NCBI GenBank assembly: GCA_017617315.1
Contig: JAFZWM010000028.1
Span: forward strand, 1 to 48,674
Direction: 5' to 3'
Length of the DNA stretch: 48,674 bases
Source: Bacteroidaceae bacterium
GTDB lineage: Bacteria > Bacteroidota > Bacteroidia > Bacteroidales > Bacteroidaceae
Shown one piece after another: positions 41,103 through 48,674 of this stretch (the first letter of the stretch is position 1; each line of letters begins with the position of its first letter). The translations under genes and the position numbers were made by a program. The notes under the pieces were generated by a model, which ran no database searches, was not told where the DNA came from, and saw nothing but the letters and a program-made list of their open reading frames with translations.

Positions 41103-41134
41103 GGGGGCATGATTTTCGTCATGCCTCCTTTTTA
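41103..41134 (+). terminator. Intrinsic terminator of the esterase gene
   Basis: GGGGGCATGA (41103-41112) pairs with TCATGCCTCC (41119-41128; one mispair) and is followed by TTTTTA. Confidence 0.85.
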
Positions 41135-41214
41135 TGTCCGCCAATGAGCTTTGTATACCTTATGGCTTACTTCTGGCTTTATACAATTTGTAGCGTTCTC
41201 AACTTTCAAACCTA

Positions 41215-41279
41215 CCTTGACACGATTTTTCAACTTTCAATTTTCAATTTTCAACTCTATAATTGTCAATTGTCCATTA
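41215..41279. repeat. Degenerate 7-bp-periodic AT-rich repeat
   Basis: TTTTCAA CTTTCAA TTTTCAA TTTTCAA and AATTGTC AATTGTC units lead directly into the third 11-bp array. Two isolated 11-bp-type units (CTTATGGCTTA, CTTCTGGCTTT) occur just before, at 41159-41180. Confidence 0.75.
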
Positions 41280-41488
41280 CCATCGGCTTACTTCCCCGTA
41301 GCTTCCCCGTAGCTACTCCGTTCCTACCCCGTAGCTACCACGTACCTTGAACGTACCTACTCCGAACCTTCCGGCTTACTTCTGGCTTACCTGCCCCTTA
41401 CTATCCCCTTACTATCGGCTTGCTTCCCCATAGTTACCCCGTACCCTCCGGCTTACTTGAAGCAACCTTGAAAGTAAGTTGCAGCTTG
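41280..41488 (+). repeat. 11-bp-periodic degenerate array 3 (19 units)
   Basis: Nineteen consecutive 11-bp units run without an indel, mostly starting CTT or CTA and ending TAG, TAC, TTA, TTC or AAC. Examples are CTTCCCCGTAG (twice), CTACCCCGTAG, CTACCACGTAC, CTTCCGGCTTA and CTATCGGCTTG. The interior changes almost freely while positions 1-3 and 9-10 are kept (CTWNNNNNTWN). It is the inverted-orientation relative of arrays 1 and 2. It lies in the spacer between the esterase gene and the lipoprotein gene at 41774. Confidence 0.9.
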
Positions 41489-41504
41489 TAAAATGCTACT
41501 TTTC

Positions 41505-41660
41505 GGCTTTCAAATCTCAATTTTTCATTGTCAATTGTCCATTGTGATTTGTAAATTGCTTAGTTTTTTCAATTCTCAAACTTCAATTTTCAAAAGAAAT
41601 TATCAATTGTCAACTGTCAATTATCAATTCGTATCCATTGTCAATTCAAAAGAACTTTCA
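41505..41660. repeat. Degenerate 7-bp-periodic AT-rich repeat
   Basis: Variants of TTTTCAA, ATTGTCA and AATTCAA flank array 3 on its right. Inside it, TGCTTAGTTTTTTCAA (41557-41572) matches 15 of 16 bases of the left leader-like sequence at 299-314. Confidence 0.75.
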
Positions 41661-41709
41661 AAAAATCCGATATTTCTGATTTAATATCTGATGAAAACAA
41701 AAAAATATG

Positions 41710-41717
41710 TACATTTG
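41710..41717 (+). promoter_or_regulatory. -7 element of the unknown lipoprotein gene
   Basis: TACATTTG about 56 bp before the ATG; no good -33 element. Confidence 0.5.
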
Positions 41718-41773
41718 TACGCTCTTCGCAATTAGCCGTTGAGCAAAAAAGAACAGAAATCTAAACGTAAAAA

Positions 41774-43018
41774 ATGAGAAAAATATTCTACATTATCTGC
41801 CTAATGGCTACATTTCTGACAATAGGCTGTAAAGACAACTCCGACAAGGAGCAAATAGAATTCATCAGGACCGTATTTACCGAGTTCGACTCCATCTCGA
41901 ATGCAAATCCGGAAAACTACACGTTTTACACGCATTACAGACTTCTGTGCAAGAAATATTGTACCGAGAAATTCAGAAGCAAACTTATGAATGCTTACAG
42001 CGAAGCGTACGGCTGCATGCTGGTTGCCGGCTATACCATGGACGAGAACTCGCTCAAGAGCATGACTATTGAAATGACAGCAGAAAATGTGTTCCGTGTA
42101 CGCTATGAAACGACATTGGATGATGCGTACGACGACACAGACGACCTGACAACCTACAAGGTAGATTTGCAAGTAACTCTCTGCAAAGAAAAAAACGAAT
42201 ACAAAATAGCCAATGTCGAGAACCTCACGGCCAGAAAGCTGCCAGACAATCGGGAGCATACAAAGCGTTATTACATCGACGACCTGATGGACAGCATAAG
42301 CCGCAACCCACAACTCGACAACAAGATGCTGGAGAGACTGCACGGCTACTGGCTGGCATACAACGGCTGCGAGGATGTTACCAGAATCACACAAAATACG
42401 ATTGAAAGATATTCGTTAAACGCTTTCGACGACGGATTCAAAAACTTTCCATACATCTTAAGGAATCAGGTTCTGTACATCAGTTTTTGCAATGACGGAA
42501 GATTCTACCCGCACAAGTGTACCTTCGACAAAGACACATTGCGAATAACGTCACGCAGCAGCGAGTATGCTAATTGGGAAATGTTCCACATTAAAGACAA
42601 AGACGCCGGCCCATGGATTGAGTATATCAAAAAGGCACGCGCCCGAAATGCCCTGCCCGACAGCATAAAGATTGAAATCGGTACATTCGATTCGTTCCCC
42701 GATGAAATCGACGGCGGAAGCTGCGAATTCTTCAGAAACGAGGACGACATGAAAGCCAAGAAGTTTGTGATGGTAAACGATTTGGCAGAGACAGCCTACG
42801 TTGTAATAAACAACAAGCTTGAAAAGTTTACCCTAAAATGGAATGATGGCAACCTATATTCTTATGCCAACCAGAACTATGTGCTGCGCGTAAACGTAAT
42901 AAAACTGAAAGATAATACAGCGCCAGATTCGCACAATCTTGAAGGCTCGTTTTGGATTATCGACCCAGATGAACGACATTCTGAGAGTGTATCGTTCATT
43001 GGCAGATGCGGCTGCTAA
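41774..43018 (+). CDS. Lipoprotein of unknown function
   Basis: 414 residues with signal and lipobox Cys19 (FLTIGC). The N-terminal part (about 25-150) has a helix-loop pattern, FYTHYRLLCKKYCTEKFRSKL, followed by strands, and resembles DUF3828-type periplasmic proteins, though I would not assign it firmly. The second half starts ERLHGYWLAYNG and is beta-rich like lipocalin-type lipoproteins, where an LxGxW motif is common (RLHGYW). A third segment (about 265-400) is also beta-rich. The chain ends in GRCGC. The gene is preceded by the repeat region and followed by a decayed gene fragment. Function unknown. Confidence 0.75.
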   Translation: MRKIFYIICLMATFLTIGCKDNSDKEQIEFIRTVFTEFDSISNANPENYTFYTHYRLLCKKYCTEKFRSKLMNAYSEAYGCMLVAGYTMDENSLKSMTIEMTAENVFRVRYETTLDDAYDDTDDLTTYKVDLQVTLCKEKNEYKIANVENLTARKLPDNREHTKRYYIDDLMDSISRNPQLDNKMLERLHGYWLAYNGCEDVTRITQNTIERYSLNAFDDGFKNFPYILRNQVLYISFCNDGRFYPHKCTFDKDTLRITSRSSEYANWEMFHIKDKDAGPWIEYIKKARARNALPDSIKIEIGTFDSFPDEIDGGSCEFFRNEDDMKAKKFVMVNDLAETAYVVINNKLEKFTLKWNDGNLYSYANQNYVLRVNVIKLKDNTAPDSHNLEGSFWIIDPDERHSESVSFIGRCGC

Positions 43019-43102
43019 TCAAGCTAATAGCACGATATTATTGATACATACAAAAACATCATAATGCCCCGAGCCATAAACAAATAACAACTTTTTATCT
43101 TT

Positions 43103-43252
43103 ATCACATTTTCAAACCGCGCGCTAGCGTGTCTGGCCCTATCGTTGTTTGCGAGCTTGCTCTATGCCAACGACGGCGGATTCTACATAAGCGGAAATCA
43201 CTTGGTGCCAATATCAAACACCACGGTCAAGAAAGCAAACCTGAAGATGTAA
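43103..43252 (+). pseudogene. Fragment resembling the N-terminus of a DUF4424 protein
   Basis: In frame +2 (taking 43103 as first base) the bases read as a signal-peptide-like stretch (RALACLALSLFASLLYA) followed by NDGGFYISGNHLVPI and VKKANLKM, then a stop at 43250-43252. From memory, DUF4424 proteins start their mature part with NDG-FY-SGN-LIPI and ISVKKE, so this looks like the beginning of such a gene. There is no ATG, GTG or TTG between the upstream in-frame stop (43085) and the hydrophobic stretch, and no continuation after the stop. I therefore call it a degraded remnant. A short functional peptide with another start is less likely. Confidence 0.5.
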
Positions 43253-43314
43253 AAGCAAACCATATTTTTAGGCATCAGCTTTAAGATAAACAGCCCTGAT
43301 TTGTAACGTTATAC

Positions 43315-43348
43315 TTGTGTTTATGGCGACTATTCGTCATAAACACAA
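43315..43348. other. Long inverted repeat of unknown role
   Basis: A 15-bp stem (43315-43329 with 43334-43348, TTGTGTTTATG core, one G-T pair) with loop CTAT. No T run follows on either strand. It could be a protein-binding palindrome or the terminator of a vanished gene. Confidence 0.75.
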
Positions 43349-43362
43349 TGTAATATTTACCC

Positions 43363-43404
43363 AAAAAAAGAAGAGAGCCTCGGCAACGAGAACTCCCTTC
43401 TTTG
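43363..43404 (-). terminator. Intrinsic terminator of the GH5 gene
   Basis: On the minus strand AAAGAAGGGAG..CTCG pairs with CGAG..CTCTCTTCTTT around loop TTGC and is followed by TTTTGGG (total T run of 7). It lies 23 bp after the GH5 stop. Confidence 0.85.
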
Positions 43405-43426
43405 ACTTTAACATAATAATATTAAC

Positions 43427-45445
43427 CTATCTTATAACTATTTTCTTACCGTTCTTGATGTAGATTCCCGGAGCTGGGCTGACTACTCGCTGACCGCGAA
43501 GGTTGTAGATTACGCCGTCGCCGCAGTTAGGCAGAGCCTCAACCTCGTTGACGCCTGTTGCCGATCCGGTTGCGTCCTTGTCGTTTGAAAGGAAAACGTT
43601 CTTTATCTTTATCGACTTGCTGCCATACGACCAGAATCCGGCAATATAGATGTGCTCCGGATTCAGCAACACGTCATTAGTCTTCTTCAGGGTTGCGAGT
43701 TCCTCAACCACACGGGTGCGAGAGTTTATTTTTATCGTTGCCTTCGCTCCCCAATAGTCGTTCTCGTCGAACAGGTGAATTTCGGCGCCAGCATCTTGTT
43801 TCTCGTACAACTCGACAACGAGATACTTGTAACCCGACATATCGAAGCCGTTGTTGTAAGTCCATCCGCCAAAGCCGTATTTTCCGGTTATGAGCGTTCC
43901 AGTCTTCTCGTCGAACGAGCCCTTTTCCCAGATATTCGGATTGAAAGAATCGGCCGACAACGGGAACGGAGTAAGCGACAGATGAACGCTCACCTCCTTG
44001 CGTGTTCCGAACTCATCGGTTAGCGAGATTACAACATCGGTCTCGCCCACTCCATTGCACAAGAGCAATCCGTTTTTGAACGATGCCACCGCAGGATTGC
44101 CGATGCTGTAATCGGCAGTTGCGCTGACACAAGACTTGTGTCCGTCGGCAAACGTAGCATCAACCGGAATGGCGATGGCGTTGCCCGGAAGAATCTTGAA
44201 ATTGTCGGCACAACCAAGTTCGAGGCTCACCAGCTTGCGGGAATCGTCTGTAGGGTTAGGCCACTCGGCTGCATAGTCGTTGAACCAGCGGAACACAGGA
44301 CGAGCACACGATTCTGGATCGGTAAGGAATGTTGAGCCATCGGGCGCGTTGTCATCATACTCGGCCAAAAGGTGTACGCCTGTAAATACCGTCCAGCTTA
44401 CGTTTCCTGTATAATCGCAAAGGAACTTGAAGTTTGCTCCGAAGCCGTCGCCGTATCTAACGCCGGTTGTTGATTTTCCCCACGAGCAATCATATTTCTT
44501 AGCTGCCCAGTCCATCTCGGTTACGAGTATTGGGGCAAAGTCCGACACGCAGTTAATGCGCTCGTGCCAGCCGTTAAGGAAGCCCTGATATCCTCCGCCC
44601 GAAACATCGCCGGTGTTCTCTGCGCTCTCAACCTCGGCATCGCTTCCAAACCATCCCGGATAGCAATGAACGGCATAGCCGATGTTACTGCCCCAGATTG
44701 GCGTAACGGCATAGTCGCGATAGTCGCTCTGATAGCTTGGACCTGGAACCCAAATGATATTGTTGCAGCCTTTTGCGCGTATTGCATCGACAATAGGCTG
44801 AAAATAGTCGGAAGAAGCGCCAGATGTTATCTTATTGCCCGCATCGTCGGTCTTATAGATTCTGACAGGCTCGTTGGCAAGCTCAATCATGATAGAAGTG
44901 TTACCTTCCTTAACAAGACGCTCGGCAACATATTCCCACACCTTTATAAGGTACTTCTGATAGCTGTCGCCTACGGTAATCTCCTCGGGACACACGCCCG
45001 GCGGACGCATAACGACATAGATTCCGTTTGCCTCGCAATATCTTGCCATCTCGTAGAAAACCGAGTTGAAATATTGCTTGAAGCGGAGGAAGTTGAACTG
45101 CGAGATGTCGTTCTCGCTTGTCTGGGTATATGGATTGTTGCTCCAGTAAGGATCCATGTGCAGGCGGAGCACGTTAATCTTGAAGCCTTTGTCGAGAGCT
45201 CCCGAAATCATTCGCTTGTTGTATTTCAGACAACCGTCAACATCGTAGTTGTCCCAATACTTGCCCTTCTCGTTAAACCAAGGGCTGTAAGTCTGGACAA
45301 TTCCGTGAAGATTAACCTTGTTGCCATTCTCATCAACAAGATATCTGCCTTCGATATGCAGCTTCGGCATTGGCATATTGCGCCACGCCTTGGCCGACAC
45401 AACAGCCATAAGTGCCACGAATAGCAAAAATGCAATTTTTTTCAT
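43427..45445 (-). CDS. GH5 family endo-glycanase with Ig-like, CBM-like and C-terminal sorting regions
   Basis: Secreted beta-glycanase (cellulase, mannanase or related). Signal peptide 1-20. The TIM-barrel catalytic domain spans about 25-390: acid/base Glu192 in IELANEPV, nucleophile Glu310 in ILVTEMDW, and the N-terminal NLHGIVQTYSPW strand. A beta-sandwich (about 405-490, SLELGCADNFKI to VSVHLSLT) resembles a bacterial Ig-like domain. Residues about 495-620 look like a CBM-type jelly roll (NIWEKGSFDEKTG, KYLVVELYEKQDAGAEIHLFD). The last 35 residues (VIYNLRGQRVVSPAPGIYIKNGKKIVIR, key words Leu-Arg-Gly-Gln-Arg and Pro-Gly-Ile-Tyr) match the Prevotella-type C-terminal tail. Own terminator; divergent from manA. 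Substrate not decidable by eye. Confidence 0.9.
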   Translation of the reverse strand: MKKIAFLLFVALMAVVSAKAWRNMPMPKLHIEGRYLVDENGNKVNLHGIVQTYSPWFNEKGKYWDNYDVDGCLKYNKRMISGALDKGFKINVLRLHMDPYWSNNPYTQTSENDISQFNFLRFKQYFNSVFYEMARYCEANGIYVVMRPPGVCPEEITVGDSYQKYLIKVWEYVAERLVKEGNTSIMIELANEPVRIYKTDDAGNKITSGASSDYFQPIVDAIRAKGCNNIIWVPGPSYQSDYRDYAVTPIWGSNIGYAVHCYPGWFGSDAEVESAENTGDVSGGGYQGFLNGWHERINCVSDFAPILVTEMDWAAKKYDCSWGKSTTGVRYGDGFGANFKFLCDYTGNVSWTVFTGVHLLAEYDDNAPDGSTFLTDPESCARPVFRWFNDYAAEWPNPTDDSRKLVSLELGCADNFKILPGNAIAIPVDATFADGHKSCVSATADYSIGNPAVASFKNGLLLCNGVGETDVVISLTDEFGTRKEVSVHLSLTPFPLSADSFNPNIWEKGSFDEKTGTLITGKYGFGGWTYNNGFDMSGYKYLVVELYEKQDAGAEIHLFDENDYWGAKATIKINSRTRVVEELATLKKTNDVLLNPEHIYIAGFWSYGSKSIKIKNVFLSNDKDATGSATGVNEVEALPNCGDGVIYNLRGQRVVSPAPGIYIKNGKKIVIR

Positions 45446-45520
45446 TGTTGTTTGGTATAAAGTTTGATTCTTAAATTCTGAAAATGAAGCAATTTTTCAA
45501 CAAAAAGTCAGATGCGACTG

Positions 45521-45528
45521 CAAAATTA
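45521..45528 (-). promoter_or_regulatory. -7 element of the GH5 gene
   Basis: TAATTTTG on the minus strand about 75 bp before the ATG; weak -33. Confidence 0.5.
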
Positions 45529-45660
45529 CGAATTTATAGCATAACCTTTAAAATTGACAATATGTTATACAACACCAAACGGCGGACAATGCGACGGTAA
45601 CTTATTTGTATAGTGCAATTATGTGCAAAAAAAGTGGTATGAATTTACATTTTTTGTCGC

Positions 45661-45668
45661 TACCTTTG
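45661..45668 (+). promoter_or_regulatory. -7 element of manA
   Basis: TACCTTTG 31 bp before the manA ATG; no clear -33 element. The GH5/manA intergenic region carries divergent signals. Confidence 0.55.
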
Positions 45669-45699
45669 CAAACATGAAAATTAAAACATCAGCAAGAAA

Positions 45700-46674
45700 A
45701 TGAAACCATATAAATTTGAGCCTTACCTTAAGCCAACCATCTGGGGAGGCTCGCTTATCGCACCATTCAAGAGCATTGGGGCAAGCGAGGAGAACATTGG
45801 CGAATCGTGGGAAATATCGGCTGTGCCGGGACACGAGAGCGTGGCTGCCAACCGCGGCATTGCCGACGACGTGGATGTCGGGTTCACGCTAACCCAGCTT
45901 ATAGACAAATACAAGGGGCAGCTTGTGGGCAGAAAGACTTACAAGAAGTACGGAAACAAATTTCCGCTTCTTATCAAGTTCATCGACTCGCGGCAAGACC
46001 TCTCCGTTCAGGTTCACCCCGACGACAAGCTGGCGCAGCAACGCCACGGATGTGCCGGAAAGACCGAGATGTGGTACATAATAAAAAGCAAGCCGGGAGC
46101 AAAAATCTATGCCGGACTGAGCCGAAAGATTACGCCCGACGAGTACGAGCGTCTTGCCAAGGCCGAGACCATTGGCGGACACTCGCCCATGCAAGACGTA
46201 ATAGCCACGCACGAGTCGCACCAAGGCGACCTCTATTTTCTGCCAGCCGGAAGGCTTCACGCCATCGGAGCAGGCAACTTTCTGGCCGAGATTCAGCAGA
46301 CATCCGACATAACGTACCGCGTCTACGACTTCGGCCGTAAGGATGCCAACGGAAAGCCGCGCGAACTGCATATTGAGCAGGCAAAAGATGCCATAGACTA
46401 CAACGTGTATTCGGAATACCGAACCTCGTACGACAGCACTCTGCCAAACTCCGAGCTGGTTAGCTGCCCATACTTCAGGGTAAACAGAATTGTGGTTCAG
46501 GAATCGGCAAAAATAGACCTCAAGACCGAGTCGTTCGTGGTGGCGATATGCCTGAGCGGAATTGCAAACATCAACGGAATAAACATGCACCAAGGCGAAA
46601 CGGTACTTGTTCCGGCATCTGAAAATACTCTGTTTATTTTTGGAAATGCAACATTCCTTACTGCTACCATATAA
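45700..46674 (+). CDS. manA: Mannose-6-phosphate isomerase, class I
   Basis: Zinc enzyme interconverting mannose 6-phosphate and fructose 6-phosphate in the cytoplasm. The cupin metal ligands are visible as Gln104 and His106 (QVHPDD), Glu123 (KTEMWYI) and His187 (GRLHAIG). KPTIWGGSLI at residues 11-20 and GESWEIS are typical starts of the short Bacillus/Bacteroides type, which at 324 aa lacks the helical insert of the 391-residue E. coli form. It stands between two secreted glycoside hydrolase genes, which fits a supply of mannose from their products. The gene ends 49 bp from the convergent GH43 stop. Confidence 0.95.
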   Translation: MKPYKFEPYLKPTIWGGSLIAPFKSIGASEENIGESWEISAVPGHESVAANRGIADDVDVGFTLTQLIDKYKGQLVGRKTYKKYGNKFPLLIKFIDSRQDLSVQVHPDDKLAQQRHGCAGKTEMWYIIKSKPGAKIYAGLSRKITPDEYERLAKAETIGGHSPMQDVIATHESHQGDLYFLPAGRLHAIGAGNFLAEIQQTSDITYRVYDFGRKDANGKPRELHIEQAKDAIDYNVYSEYRTSYDSTLPNSELVSCPYFRVNRIVVQESAKIDLKTESFVVAICLSGIANINGINMHQGETVLVPASENTLFIFGNATFLTATI

Positions 46675-46723
46675 AGAATGTTGCACTACTTAGAACTTTC
46701 CGAAATGGCGGCAACGGCAACCA

Positions 46724-48674
<1,951 letters not shown>

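Overview
The window looks like a chromosomal segment of a gut- or rumen-type Bacteroidales bacterium, most likely Prevotella-like. Evidence: SusC/SusD pairs, MKK-type lipoprotein signals, a BspA-type leucine-rich-repeat protein, the pyrE-SRPBCC-argH gene order, Bacteroidetes promoters (TTTG, 18-20 bp, TAnnTTTG) and almost no Shine-Dalgarno sequences. The genus is an inference.

Layout. 1-1000: the promoter and 5' leader of an rRNA operon running off the left edge, then an intergenic region of 7-bp- and 11-bp-periodic repeats. 1.0-3.4 kb (+): DUF4421 protein and a nucleotide pyrophosphatase/phosphodiesterase-like enzyme. 3.7-11.9 kb (-): a SusC-SusD-metallopeptidase-DUF4302-BACON uptake operon. 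12.3-16.7 kb (-): fucO, then a Na/Pi cotransporter-MATE exporter pair. 16.9 kb: tRNA-Gly(GCC). 17.2-26.6 kb (-): TonB receptor, DUF4876 lipoprotein, DUF6850 barrel and a very unusual 1244-residue fusion of a metzincin-type zinc protease with an S46 dipeptidyl-peptidase. 26.9-28.4 kb (-): aldo/keto reductase and a small lipoprotein with a Rieske-like pattern whose ligands are all cysteines. 28.5-33.2 kb (-): pyrE-SRPBCC-argH, a small secreted protein and the BspA-like protein. 33.4-38.5 kb (+): lysS-gpsA and pgi-HAD phosphatase. 38.5-41.1 kb (+): a candidate small RNA and a sialate O-acetylesterase-like protein with a long charged coiled-coil tail. 41.1-41.7 kb: a second 11-bp-periodic repeat region. 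41.8-48.7 kb: an unknown lipoprotein (+), a decayed DUF4424-like fragment (+), GH5 endoglycanase (-), manA (+), GH43 (-) and the C-terminus of a TIGR02757 protein (-).

How the genes work together: two outer-membrane uptake operons each carry a surface protease instead of a glycoside hydrolase, suggesting protein or glycoprotein substrates, while separate GH5, GH43 and esterase genes address plant polysaccharide. pgi and manA feed hexose phosphates to central metabolism, and fucO handles lactaldehyde from deoxysugars.

The strongest unexplained signals are (i) three intergenic arrays with an indel-free 11-bp register at two loci 41 kb apart, two of them preceded by the same leader-like sequence at the same spacing, and (ii) the two-protease fusion inside a TonB operon. 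All identifications were made by eye from sequence and need database confirmation.
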